Shown: piece after piece, positions 27,789 through 35,883 of the stretch
Layout: each line of letters starts with the position of its first letter
Numbering within the stretch: position 1 is the first letter of the stretch
Source of the DNA: GCA-003244245 sp035606945
GTDB taxonomy: Bacteria > Actinomycetota > Actinomycetes > Mycobacteriales > Pseudonocardiaceae
DNA: 64,000 nucleotides
Assembly (NCBI GenBank): GCA_035606945.1
Contig: DATNDR010000035.1
Span: forward strand, 62,001 to 126,000
Direction of reading: 5' to 3'
Notes under the pieces: model-generated
Seen by the model: the letters and a program-made list of their open reading frames with translations, nothing else
Database searches by the model: none
Told to the model about the DNA's origin: nothing
Made by a program: the position numbers and the translations under genes

Positions 27789-29594
27789 GTGCGGGAGTTG
27801 ATGGTTCCCGCCACCACCACGGTGGGTGACGAGGAGAACCTCACCGATGCGGTCTGGGCCAACGCCGAGCGCTTCGCCGCCAGTGTCAGTTTTCGCCGCC
27901 GGTGTGACGGCAGCTGGATCGACGTCACAGCGAGGCAATTCGCAGACGAGGTGACCGCGGTGGCCAAGGGCTTCGTCGCAGCGGGCATCAAGCGCGGGGA
28001 TCGGGTTGCGTTGCTGTCGAGAACCCGCTACGAGTGGACCCTGCTGGACTACGCGATCTGGGCTGCCGGCGCGGCGACCGTACCGATATACGAGACATCC
28101 TCCGCGGAACAGGTGGAGTGGATTCTCGCCGATTCCGGCGCCAAGGCGATCGTGGTCGAGACGTCTGCGCATCGCGACATGGTCCAGATAATGGCTGATC
28201 GGCTGGTCGAGCCTGCTCGGATCTGGCAGATCGAGCCGGCCGACGACCTCACGCCCGCGATCGAGGAGCTCACCGCGCTGGGCAGCGCGATCTCGATCGA
28301 CGCGGCGCGGGAGCGAGCCACCTCGGTGGGCGCCGACGACCTGGCGACCCTGATCTATACCTCAGGCACCACCGGACGGCCCAAGGGCTGCGAGATAACG
28401 CATCGCAATCTGCTTGGTGTGACCAGGTCGGCCGTGGCTGAGCTACCGGCGCTGATGCAGCCGGGCCAGTCACTGTTGCTGTTTCTTCCGCTGGCCCACG
28501 TTCTCGCGCGTATCTGCCAGACGTGTTGCGTGTACGCCCGGATCACGCTTGGACACGCTCCCGATATCAAGAACCTGGTCGCCGAGCTGGCTGAGTTCCG
28601 CCCGACCTTCGTCCTCGCAGTGCCTCGAGTTTTCGAGAAGGTCTACAACTCGGCCAAGCAGAAGGCACACGCTGAAGGTAAGGGCCGCGTGTTCGACATC
28701 GCCGTCGCCACCGCCATCGAGTGGAGCCGCGCCCAGGACGCCGGCGGGGCGGGACTCGCTCTACGAGCCAAGCACGCGGTGTTCGATCAACTGGTCTATT
28801 CCAAGCTCCGGGCGGTGCTCGGCAACCGGTGTCTCGCGGCGATTTCCGGTGGCGCCCCACTGGGCGAGCGGCTCGGACACTTCTTTCGCGGTACCGGCGT
28901 GACAGTGTTGGAGGGTTACGGGCTGACCGAGACAACCGCGCCCGCCACCCTGAACACCCAACAGCATCTCAAGATCGGCACCGTGGGCAAGCCGTTAGGC
29001 GGAGTGTCGATCAGAATCGGCGACGATGGCGAGGTGCTGATCAAGAGTCCTGGTGTGCTGCGCCGGTACTGGCACGATGAGCAGGCCACTGAGGAAGCGA
29101 TCGTCGACGGCTGGCTGCACACGGGCGATCTCGGAGAGCTGGACGAGGACGGCTACCTGCGGATCACCGGACGCAAGAAGGAGATCATCGTCACGGCCGG
29201 CGGCAAGAACGTCTCGCCCGCGACGTTGGAGGACCGGATCCGCGCCCACCGACTGATCAGCCAATGCATAGTGGTGGGTGATCAGCAGCCGTTCGTCGCA
29301 GCCCTGATCACTATCGACGCCGAGGCGCTCCCGGCGTGGCTCGCCGAGCACAGCAAGCCGGCCGGCGACTCTGCCGCCGACCTGGTCGACGATGAGGATC
29401 TACGCGCCGAGGTGCAGCGCGCGGTGAACGACGCCAACAAAACCGTGTCGAAAGCCGAGGCGATTCGCAAATTCCGCATCCTGCCGGTCGACTTCACCGA
29501 ACAGGGCGGCCAGCTCACCCCGAGTCTCAAAATCAAACGCGCGGTGGTGATCAAGGAATTCGCCGCCGAGATCGAAGCGCTGTACGCCCCGTAA
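27789..29594 (+). CDS. fadD15: Long-chain fatty-acid-CoA ligase (FadD15-like)
   Basis: A 601-residue AMP-binding enzyme from GTG 27789, with GGAGG five bases upstream; the GTG at 27777 is less well placed. ATP-binding motif LIYTSGTTGRPKGC, A5-type motif EGYGLTETTAPAT, A7/A8-type motifs GDLGELDEDGYLRITGRKKEIIVTAGGKNV, and C-terminal catalytic lysine region LTPSLKIKRAVV. It activates long-chain fatty acids to acyl-CoA at the membrane. The order RNase AS, plsC, SRPBCC, fadD15, pimB' follows mycobacteria. A strong inverted repeat follows the gene. Confidence 0.93.
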   Translation: MRELMVPATTTVGDEENLTDAVWANAERFAASVSFRRRCDGSWIDVTARQFADEVTAVAKGFVAAGIKRGDRVALLSRTRYEWTLLDYAIWAAGAATVPIYETSSAEQVEWILADSGAKAIVVETSAHRDMVQIMADRLVEPARIWQIEPADDLTPAIEELTALGSAISIDAARERATSVGADDLATLIYTSGTTGRPKGCEITHRNLLGVTRSAVAELPALMQPGQSLLLFLPLAHVLARICQTCCVYARITLGHAPDIKNLVAELAEFRPTFVLAVPRVFEKVYNSAKQKAHAEGKGRVFDIAVATAIEWSRAQDAGGAGLALRAKHAVFDQLVYSKLRAVLGNRCLAAISGGAPLGERLGHFFRGTGVTVLEGYGLTETTAPATLNTQQHLKIGTVGKPLGGVSIRIGDDGEVLIKSPGVLRRYWHDEQATEEAIVDGWLHTGDLGELDEDGYLRITGRKKEIIVTAGGKNVSPATLEDRIRAHRLISQCIVVGDQQPFVAALITIDAEALPAWLAEHSKPAGDSAADLVDDEDLRAEVQRAVNDANKTVSKAEAIRKFRILPVDFTEQGGQLTPSLKIKRAVVIKEFAAEIEALYAP

Positions 29595-29607
29595 GTGGAT
29601 AACCGTG

Positions 29608-30744
29608 TTATATCCGTGCGGTCTGGCCGAGCAGGGCAGCCAGCCGCGCTGCTCGGCCAGACCACCGCCATTGCTCCTGCATCCAGCGCCGCCCGCAATG
29701 ACCCATCGCTGCTGCGCGTTCGGGATCGGCGAGTAGCGTCGCGACGGCGTGGGTCACCGCTGCCAGGTCACGGCCGTTCACCAGCTCACCGGTCTCCCCG
29801 GGACGGACGGTTTCCCGGGCCCCGCCGGCGTCGCCCACCACCACCGGCAAGCCGCTCGCCGCGCCTTCGAGAAACACCAGACCGAGTCCCTCGACGTCCA
29901 AGCCGCGGCCTCGGGTCCGGCAGGGCATCGCGAAGACATCGCCGGCGGCGTAGTAGGCAGGCAGCTCACACCACGGCACAGACCCAGCCCACACCACGGC
30001 GTCACCGACTTCACACGAGTCGGCCAGCCGGTGCAACGCCGTGCGCGCGGGTCCGTCTCCGACGAGCAGCAACCTGGCTCCCGGCACCTGACGACGGATC
30101 GCGGGCAATGCCCGCACCAGCATGTCCTGCCCTTTGCGAGCCACCAGGCGGCCCACGCACAGCACTATCGGGGCCTGTCCCAGCCGGTGGCGTCGCCGGA
30201 TGTCGGTTCGCGCAGCGGGATCCGGATGGAATGTGTCGCAGTCCACGCCGGGTGGCAGGAGTTCCAGCGCGGCCCGCGGGCCGAAAGCCGAGGCGATCCG
30301 GCGGCGGGTGTACTGGCTGACGGCGGTGACGACGTCGGCATCACGGCCTATCCGGCGGAGGGCGACCCGGCCAGGGGGAAGCATCGACCAGCCGACCTCA
30401 TGCCCGTGACTGCTGGCCACCACCCGCCGTACCCCGGCACGGCGCAACGCCGGACCAAGGAGAGCCAGCGGAGCAGCGGCGCCGAACCACGCGGTCTCAC
30501 ATCGCAATTCCCGCAGCAGCCCGGCGGCCCGGCGCAGCACTGCCGGCGTGGGGAGCATGAGGGTGCCGGGATGTCGGACGACCGGAAACGGCAAACCCGC
30601 GTCGAAGGCCGCCGCACCCGGCCAGTCCGGCGCGTAGACGGCGATCGCGTGAGCAGGCAGGGCGATCGCCAGTTGGTGCAGGTATGCCTGGATTCCCCCG
30701 GGTCTCGGTGGGAAGTCGTTACTCACCAGCAAGATCCGCGGCAT
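29608..30744 (-). CDS. pimB: GDP-mannose-dependent mannosyltransferase PimB'
   Basis: This 378-residue GT-B (GT4) glycosyltransferase starts MPRILLVSNDFPPRPGGIQAYL; the frame extends to 30852 but that part is not family-like. Acceptor domain: SSHGHEVGW and AVSQYTRRRI. Donor domain: VGRLVARKGQDML, the E-x7-E motif in RTRGRGLDVEGLGLVFLEGAASGLPVVVGDAGGARETV. PimB' adds the second mannose to phosphatidylinositol mannoside. The length and blocks match the Rv2188c/PimB' crystal-structure family. Convergent with fadD15. Confidence 0.92.
   Translation of the reverse strand: MPRILLVSNDFPPRPGGIQAYLHQLAIALPAHAIAVYAPDWPGAAAFDAGLPFPVVRHPGTLMLPTPAVLRRAAGLLRELRCETAWFGAAAPLALLGPALRRAGVRRVVASSHGHEVGWSMLPPGRVALRRIGRDADVVTAVSQYTRRRIASAFGPRAALELLPPGVDCDTFHPDPAARTDIRRRHRLGQAPIVLCVGRLVARKGQDMLVRALPAIRRQVPGARLLLVGDGPARTALHRLADSCEVGDAVVWAGSVPWCELPAYYAAGDVFAMPCRTRGRGLDVEGLGLVFLEGAASGLPVVVGDAGGARETVRPGETGELVNGRDLAAVTHAVATLLADPERAAAMGHCGRRWMQEQWRWSGRAARLAALLGQTARI
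29620..29663. terminator. 15-bp inverted repeat at the fadD15/pimB' convergent junction
   Basis: GGTCTGGCCGAGCAG at 29620-29634 and its exact complement at 29649-29663 surround a 14-base loop. The structure lies inside the last codons of pimB' and 26 bases after the fadD15 stop. It would terminate plus-strand transcripts; no U-run is seen, as is common in high-GC actinobacteria. Confidence 0.65.
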
Positions 30745-30844
30745 CGGCCCGACCGTACGGGTAACGCCACCGCAGGTTTGCGGCTCAGGCCGGTCTGGGA
30801 CGTCGACTTGCGGTCCTGGTGGCCGGGCCGGAGACGCGGTGGGC

Positions 30845-31918
30845 TCAGCCAATCCGGCTCATTGCGGTGACTTGGTTCCACGGCACCGGGACGACCTTCA
30901 CCACGTCTCCGGCCTGCGGCGCGTTGACGTAGAGCCCGCTGCCGACGTAGATCCCGATGTGGCTGATCGGCGAGTACAGCGCGATGAGGTCACCGGGCAG
31001 CAGTTGCGATTGGCTGACGCTGCGGCCCATCCGCGCCTGTTCCTCGGCTGAGTGCGGCAGGCCCGGCAGGCCGGCCTGCTCGAAGGCCCATTTGACCAGG
31101 CCGGAGCAGTCGAAGGTGATCGGGCCGTCACCGCCCCAGACGTATGACGAACCCTGTTTACTCAGCGCGATGCGGGCGGCTTGCACGGCAACACCGGCGC
31201 CGATCAAGTTGATCGGGAAGTGGGTGGTGCCGCCGGAGAGATACAGGGCCCGCGTTTGGCGGGTCAGCTCTGCGAGGCGCTGGGTGACCACCTGGATCTG
31301 CTGGTCCATCACGGTGCGGGACTGAGTCAAGTCGCCTTCGATCCGGGCCGCATCCTGTTCGGCCTGCCCAGCGCGCGCGGCGGCATCGTTGGCCGATTGC
31401 TGCGCTTGCTGGGTTTGCGCGACAGCGCCGGTGAGTCGGTCCAGCGCTTGTTTGTTGTCCACCGCGAGCATGTCCAGCGCCGACATTTGATCGAGGAAAT
31501 CCTCTGGTGAGTCGCTGACCAGCAGAGCGGACAGGCGGGAAAGCCGGGCACCTCGGAATGACGCATTGGTGAGCCTGTCGACCTGCTCACGGTACTGACC
31601 CTGGACTTGCCGGGCACGGTTTGCGGCGGCGGAAGCGGCGTTGACCTCTGCTCTGGCTCGTTCCAGGTCAGCACGGCGGGCGTTGAGCTGGTCACGGGCG
31701 TAGTGCCATTTTTCGGTGAGGACCTCGGCCTGATGGTTCAGCTCAGCGAGTTGCTGCACCGCAGCTGGGCCATCTCCGGGCAATGCGGGATCCGCAATAG
31801 CCGGAGTGGACGTCAGCATCATCGTAAGACCCATGGTTGCGGCGGTCATCGTCGCTGAGGCAGTCCGCGTGAGGACACCGAGCCTCGCAACACCGGGGTC
31901 TTGATGATGCGACGACAC
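30845..31918 (-). CDS. Secreted NlpC/P60 peptidoglycan endopeptidase (RipA-like), c-di-AMP riboswitch controlled
   Basis: A 357-residue secreted protein starting at GTG 31918, with GAGGAG about 12 bases upstream. A signal peptide (ATMTAATMGLTMMLTSTPAIA) precedes a coiled-coil region (about 60-220: ELNHQAEVLTEKWHYARDQLNARRADLERARAE) and a C-terminal NlpC/P60 domain (about 245-357) with the catalytic Cys in ITFDCSGLVKWAFEQ and His in ISHIGIYVGSGLYVNAPQAGDVV. It should cleave the D-Glu-mDAP bond in stem peptides at division. The leader holds a ydaO riboswitch. It is paralogous to the protein at 32668-33723 (same coiled-coil and catalytic layout). Confidence 0.93.
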   Translation of the reverse strand: MSSHHQDPGVARLGVLTRTASATMTAATMGLTMMLTSTPAIADPALPGDGPAAVQQLAELNHQAEVLTEKWHYARDQLNARRADLERARAEVNAASAAANRARQVQGQYREQVDRLTNASFRGARLSRLSALLVSDSPEDFLDQMSALDMLAVDNKQALDRLTGAVAQTQQAQQSANDAAARAGQAEQDAARIEGDLTQSRTVMDQQIQVVTQRLAELTRQTRALYLSGGTTHFPINLIGAGVAVQAARIALSKQGSSYVWGGDGPITFDCSGLVKWAFEQAGLPGLPHSAEEQARMGRSVSQSQLLPGDLIALYSPISHIGIYVGSGLYVNAPQAGDVVKVVPVPWNQVTAMSRIG

Positions 31919-31932
31919 GTCGCGGCTGTCTC

Positions 31933-32095
31933 CTCTTCCTTGACCGCCTACCGAGGCTGCCGGGTCCGGACCGGACGAAGGTGAGCCCTACCGGTGGACA
32001 CGAGTGCCCGCTCGGATGCACCCAAGCCGGATTCATCCAAGAAGAAGTGCATCCCCGGCTCGACTCACTCAACACAGTCGATTCGGCGGTGACAT
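31933..32095 (-). promoter_or_regulatory. ydaO/yuaA (c-di-AMP) riboswitch
   Basis: Read on the minus strand, the leader contains, in order: CACCGCCGAATCG, GAGCCGGGGATGCAC, TTGGATGAATCCGG, TTGGGTGCATCCG, GGACCCGGCAGCC and GGTAGGCGGTCAAGGAAGA. These match the conserved blocks of the ydaO c-di-AMP riboswitch (CGCCGAAuC, CCGGGGAcC, GGgGUGAAuCcgg, CcGgGcAGCC and GGUAGGCGG..aaGGAAGA). The structure ends directly at the GAGGAG ribosome site and the GTG start at 31918. In actinobacteria this class commonly precedes cell-wall hydrolase genes, where c-di-AMP binding switches expression off. Confidence 0.9.
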
Positions 32096-32252
32096 GCGTT
32101 GCCGCCCCGTCTGGGAGGCACCTACCGCAACGTCTCGGGAAGATTACGAAAGGTGACCGACACTGTCACCACCGACGCGCCAGCGATGGGGCAAGTTGGC
32201 ATCTGGACACGACGGGCGTCGCCACACTCGGAGCAGTGTTCGGCTCCACCGA

Positions 32253-32537
32253 TCAGCCCACGTGGCGTCGAGACCGCTTACCGTCAGTCGCCGACCGCTC
32301 AACCCGGTCACGCTGGTGGACGCCAATGGCGATCCCTGTCGCGCAGGCACGCGGCGACTCATGGCGGTCCACCAGTTGCAGCGGGGGCACCATGCCGGCA
32401 TCGGCCAGGGTGTCCAGCGCGTAGCGTTCCGTACCATCCAGGTCGACGCCTCCAGGAGGCGCTCCGAGCAGCACGGTGATCACGCAGTCCTGGCAAGCGC
32501 GGCCACGCGCTGCACACCGGTCACAATCCACTATCAC
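32253..32537 (-). CDS. Small cysteine-motif protein of unknown function
   Basis: A 94-residue protein from GTG 32537. The N-terminus has Cys at 5, 8, 15 and 18 (CDRCAARGRACQDC), a C-x2-C-x6-C-x2-C arrangement suited to a metal site, followed by VITVLLGAPPG and ALDTLADAGMVPPLQLVD. I recall similar short proteins with CxxC...CxDCVVTVLLG and LAxAGLVPPLRL in other actinobacteria, near NlpC/P60 genes. The tail after LVD (about 40 residues, basic) is not conserved in my memory. It lies between the two NlpC genes, same strand. The function is unknown. Confidence 0.7.
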   Translation of the reverse strand: MIVDCDRCAARGRACQDCVITVLLGAPPGGVDLDGTERYALDTLADAGMVPPLQLVDRHESPRACATGIAIGVHQRDRVERSATDGKRSRRHVG

Positions 32538-32667
32538 GTCGGCTTCCTTCCGCTGATGATCTCGTCACCGCGGACGTTAGACCACTGCACCGACAATCTC
32601 GGCCAACCGGATACTCGTGCGCGGATGAGCGGCTGCTGGTGGCGGTGAGCCGTTTGGAGGCCAACGA

Positions 32668-33723
32668 TCAGCCGATCCGGCGAATCGCCGTGACATCACG
32701 CCAGGGCACCCTGGCGACTTTGACGACGTCGCCACTCTGCGGCGCATTGATGTAGAGGCCGTTACCGACGTAGATGCCGATGTGGCTGACCGGCCAGTAC
32801 AGCGCTATGAGGTCACCGGGCAGCAGGCCCGACGTGACCGGAGTGCCCACCCTGGCCTGGTCGAACGCCACTCTGGGAAGGTTGACACCAGCCTGGTGAT
32901 AGGCCCACATCACCAGGCCCGAGCAATCAAAGGTGCCTGGCCCTTCGGCGCCCCAGATGTACGGCGCTCCCTGGCGAGTCAGGGCGGCGCGCAATGCCCT
33001 GATCCCGATGGTGTCGCCGACTAGCTCGAGGGGATAGTCGGTGAATCCTTCGGAGGCGTAGTGGGCGAACTCGTCAGCGGTGAGCTTGCCCAGGCGCTCC
33101 TGTACCAGATTGATCTGACGGCCCATCTCAAGCCGGGCCTTGGCGACATCACCGGCGATCCGAACGGCATCGAGTTCAGCGACGGCCGCCCGCGTCTCGG
33201 CGTCGGTGGCCGCGGTTTCCGCTTTTTCGGTACGGGCGACCGCGTCGGCGAGCTTATCCATCGCCGCCCGGTTACTCACCGCCAGCACGTCCAGCGCCGA
33301 CATCTGATCCATGAATTGTTGCGGCGAGTCGCTGATCAGCATCGCGGTCAGGCTGCTGACCCGGACGCCCTCGAACGTCGCGCTGGTCAACCGATCTACC
33401 TGAGCGCGGAACTCTTTCTGGGCATCTCGAGCCTGATCAGCGACAGCCGTCGCAGCTGCCGCATCGCGATGCGCCTTCTCCGCGTCGGCCTGCCGGGCGA
33501 GCAGCCGGTCGGTGGCCAACTTCCACTGCTCGGTGATCACCTCGGCTTGACGGCTCAACGCGCGCGCCTGCGCGACTGCGCCACCCGGATCCGGCGCCGG
33601 CGCCGGCGCGGGGGCAGGGACCGGATCGGCGGCTGCAGCCACTGAGGGCACGCTGAGGATGGCGGCAAAGGCTGCGCTCACCGCCACGCCACGAAGCACC
33701 CGTTTCCGAGGATGGGAAGCCAC
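32668..33723 (-). CDS. Secreted NlpC/P60 peptidoglycan endopeptidase (RipA-like), second paralogue
   Basis: A 351-residue secreted protein: a signal peptide (GVAVSAAFAAILSVPSVAAAA), a proline/alanine spacer, a coiled coil (about 50-215), and NlpC/P60 (about 240-351) with FDCSGLVMWAYHQ (Cys) and VSHIGIYVGNGLYINAPQSGDVV (His). It is the closer match to Rv2190c by position next to trpD. It lacks a ydaO riboswitch; its upstream region instead holds TTAC half-sites one helical turn apart. Function as for the first paralogue: peptidoglycan stem-peptide cleavage. Confidence 0.93.
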   Translation of the reverse strand: MASHPRKRVLRGVAVSAAFAAILSVPSVAAAADPVPAPAPAPAPDPGGAVAQARALSRQAEVITEQWKLATDRLLARQADAEKAHRDAAAATAVADQARDAQKEFRAQVDRLTSATFEGVRVSSLTAMLISDSPQQFMDQMSALDVLAVSNRAAMDKLADAVARTEKAETAATDAETRAAVAELDAVRIAGDVAKARLEMGRQINLVQERLGKLTADEFAHYASEGFTDYPLELVGDTIGIRALRAALTRQGAPYIWGAEGPGTFDCSGLVMWAYHQAGVNLPRVAFDQARVGTPVTSGLLPGDLIALYWPVSHIGIYVGNGLYINAPQSGDVVKVARVPWRDVTAIRRIG

Positions 33724-33789
33724 CCGCGGCTATCTCCTGTTCTCGGACCTACCGTCCGGAGGATCGACTCGGAAGCGGGAGATCATCCC

Positions 33790-33901
33790 GCGTTATTCGG
33801 GTAACGCAGCCCTATGCCATATGGACGCGATTGATCACTCCAACGAAGTAACAACGACACACCGCAGCGGCACAAACAAAAGCCTGATTACGCAGCGTTA
33901 C
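33790..33901 (-). promoter_or_regulatory. Repeated TTAC/GTAAC half-sites upstream of the second NlpC gene
   Basis: Within 180 bases upstream of the start at 33723 lie direct TTAC repeats at 33888-33891 and 33898-33901 (10 bases apart, one helical turn), a GTAAC at 33848-33852, and a perfect inverted repeat GCGTTA (33790-33795) / TAACGC (33802-33807). Such spacing suits an OmpR-type response regulator; MtrA is known to control peptidoglycan hydrolase genes in actinobacteria. The binding protein is inference. Confidence 0.4.
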
Positions 33902-33912
33902 ATTTAGTGCCA

Positions 33913-34063
33913 AGTTGGCCGCCCTTCAAGTACCGCCAACCCCCTGCTCTGCCGCTCCTAACAGCAGCCAACCGGGTCACTCGGCCCTCGCGACGGCTGC
34001 CGGGTTGGCCGCGGTTAACGACCCTCATGAGCGGGGTTGGTGGTCCTTGAAGAGCCGCCAACT
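33913..34063. repeat. 151-bp palindromic element with 31-bp imperfect inverted ends
   Basis: The left arm 33913-33943 begins AGTTGGC and contains CTTCAAG and CCAACCCC. The right arm 34033-34063 is its reverse complement at 27 of 31 positions. Each arm can itself form a hairpin (GTTGG...CCAAC). A third hairpin lies inside (GCCAACC at 33967-33973, GGTTGGC at 34003-34009). It ends four bases from the trpD stop. No coding capacity. It could be a MITE-like element or a complex terminator of trpD. Confidence 0.85.
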
Positions 34064-34066
34064 CCC

Positions 34067-35128
34067 TTAGCGTGGGGTGGCGGACAGCTCGTTCGTCAAG
34101 GTCGTCCAGCGCTCCAGCAAGGTGGCCGCGGCGCCGGAGTCCACGGCCTGGGCGGCACGCTGTGTCATCTCCGAAAGGTCGTCCGCCAGAGCCCCGCCGA
34201 ACCCGCGATGAGTCACCAGGGCCGCTGCGGCGTTGAGCAACACCGCATCACGAATCGGACCGGGATTCCCGGCGAGGAGGCGTCGCACTGCCACGGCATT
34301 GGTCGCGGCATTCCCACCACGCAGATCGTCGCGGCGGGCTACCGGCACACCCAGCGCGGCGGGGTCCAACTGGTCACGGCGCACCATCCCAGCCTCGACG
34401 ATCCACACCGAGGTAGTGGTCGTAGTAGTGATCTCGTCGAGTCCGTCATCACCCCGGACGACCAGCGCACTGACTCCACGATCGGCGAAAACCTGGGCGA
34501 GCACCGGCGCCATTCGGGCATCTGCGCACCCCACCAGCGCAGCACGCGGCTGAGCCGGGTTGGTCAGAGGGCCCAGGAAGTTGAAGGCGGTGGGTATCCC
34601 GATCTCCCGGCGAACCGCGGCCGCGTGCCGCATCGCCGGGTGAAACAGCGGCGCGAAGCAGAAACCGATGCCGGCCTCGGCGACGCACTGCGCAACCTGC
34701 TCCGGGCCGAGGTTGATCGCCACCCCGAGCGCCTCGAGTACATCCGCGGCGCCGCATTGGGACGACGCCGCCCGGTTGCCGTGCTTGACCACGGGCGCAC
34801 CTGCGGCGGCAGTGACCAGCGCCGCCATCGTGGAGATATTGACGGTGTGAGCTTGGTCACCTCCAGTGCCGACGACGTCAACTGCGCGCCGGGACACGTG
34901 GACTCGACGAGCGTGCGACAACATGCCTGCGGCCAGGCCGGCGATCTCCGCCGGCGTCTCGTGTTTGACCCGCAACGCGACCACGAAAGCGGCCACCTGC
35001 GCGGGCGTGGCCGCTCCGGACATCACCTGGTCCATCGCCCAGGTCGCGTCCTGGCTATCCAGGTCGGTGCCGGCGATCAGCTGGGCGAGCAGAGCCGGCC
35101 AACTGCAGGCCCGGGTTGGCGCCACCAT
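34067..35128 (-). CDS. trpD: Anthranilate phosphoribosyltransferase
   Basis: A 353-residue enzyme of tryptophan synthesis, transferring phosphoribose from PRPP to anthranilate. The PRPP loop is DVVGTGGDQAHTVNISTMAALVTAAAG; anthranilate-site residues lie in VKHGNRAASSQCGAADVLEALG; a second motif is FCFAPLFHPAMRHAAAVRREIGIPTAFNFLGPLTNPA. The DE-containing GDDGLDEITTTTTTSVW loop binds metal. The GS-in-KHGNRA site is intact. The length matches the mycobacterial enzyme. The start at 35128 is 10 bases after the stop of the receiver-like gene upstream, so they may be one transcript. Confidence 0.96.
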   Translation of the reverse strand: MVAPTRACSWPALLAQLIAGTDLDSQDATWAMDQVMSGAATPAQVAAFVVALRVKHETPAEIAGLAAGMLSHARRVHVSRRAVDVVGTGGDQAHTVNISTMAALVTAAAGAPVVKHGNRAASSQCGAADVLEALGVAINLGPEQVAQCVAEAGIGFCFAPLFHPAMRHAAAVRREIGIPTAFNFLGPLTNPAQPRAALVGCADARMAPVLAQVFADRGVSALVVRGDDGLDEITTTTTTSVWIVEAGMVRRDQLDPAALGVPVARRDDLRGGNAATNAVAVRRLLAGNPGPIRDAVLLNAAAALVTHRGFGGALADDLSEMTQRAAQAVDSGAAATLLERWTTLTNELSATPR

Positions 35129-35138
35129 GCCGGCAGCC

Positions 35139-35555
35139 TCAGCCGTTCGCTGCTTGCGCCCGTTGTGAGCGCAGCACTTCGGCCACGGTCTCCGCAGCGG
35201 CCAACGGATCCAGCGGATGCACGATCACCGCATCTGCTTGTGACCAGACCGCCAACCACCGGTCATCCCGACGCTGCACCGACACGATGATCGGTGGGCA
35301 TGGCGCGATTTCGTTCTTGAGTTGCCGAGACAACCCCATGCCACCGGTGGGCTGCGCCTCACCGTCCAGGATGGCCAGGTCCACCCGTCCCGCGTCAACC
35401 TCGGCCAGCACCTCGTCGATTGTGCCGGCCTCGACATAACGCAAGCGGCCCACGTCCGCCGCGGGACGCCGCCCGACAGCGTTGATGATCGCCTCACGAA
35501 CCTGTGGCCGGTGACTGAAGACCAGCACGGTGGTGGCGTCACTCGCAACGTTCAT
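35139..35555 (-). CDS. Receiver-like response regulator, single domain (Rv3143-like)
   Basis: A 138-residue atypical receiver. The first strand is TTVLVFSHRPQVREAI and lacks the usual DD pair (SHR in its place). The phosphoacceptor-like Asp is kept in VDLAILDGEAQPTGGMGLSRQL, and PPIIVSVQRRDDRWLAVWSQADAVIVHPLDP ends the domain, with Ala/His where the conserved Thr and Lys normally occur. The pattern matches mycobacterial Rv3143. Without the acidic pair it is probably not phosphorylated by a classic kinase. No DNA-binding domain. Divergent from ctaE. Confidence 0.85.
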   Translation of the reverse strand: MNVASDATTVLVFSHRPQVREAIINAVGRRPAADVGRLRYVEAGTIDEVLAEVDAGRVDLAILDGEAQPTGGMGLSRQLKNEIAPCPPIIVSVQRRDDRWLAVWSQADAVIVHPLDPLAAAETVAEVLRSQRAQAANG

Positions 35556-35573
35556 CTGGTGTCCGAAGCCTCA

Positions 35574-35600
35574 TGTCCGATGTAGCCGCTGTCCGATGTA
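35574..35600. repeat. 11-bp direct repeat upstream of the receiver-like gene
   Basis: TGTCCGATGTA occurs at 35574-35584 and 35590-35600 (period 16), 19-45 bases upstream of the start at 35555 (minus strand). It may be an operator for that gene or for the divergent ctaE promoter region. The remaining 280 bases of this 328-base gap (35556-35883) hold no gene that I can support. Confidence 0.6.
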
Positions 35601-35761
35601 TTGGAGGTAGCTGTCCATGTTCGCTGCTGTCCGTGCCCGCGCAGGCGCCGGCCTGGTGATACAGCGACCGCACATCGGCCGGGCGTGGAGTTTGCCGGTG
35701 GCAGGCAATCGTATACGGACAATCTCTCGCCAATGCGAGACGGCGTGGCCGAATCGCCGCG

Positions 35762-35770
35762 TGCTAGGAT
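35762..35770 (+). promoter_or_regulatory. Putative extended -10 promoter for ctaE-qcrCAB
   Basis: TGCTAGGAT is an extended -10 element (TGn-TAGGAT) about 114 bases before the ctaE start. The -35 region is weak. Motif only. Confidence 0.35.
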
Positions 35771-35883
35771 GCGGCCCCGCGCGCCACCGCTAGGGCGACC
35801 TACCAGGACCGGATCGTCACTCCTGGCGGTCTCGGCCGCCCCCGGTCCAGGCCGCGTTGGCGGCTTTCGTCATAATGCTCACC

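Noticed and set aside
35539..35733. 64-codon minus-strand frame upstream of the receiver-like gene
   Set aside because: Overlaps the start of the better-supported receiver gene in another frame, no start site, no domain.
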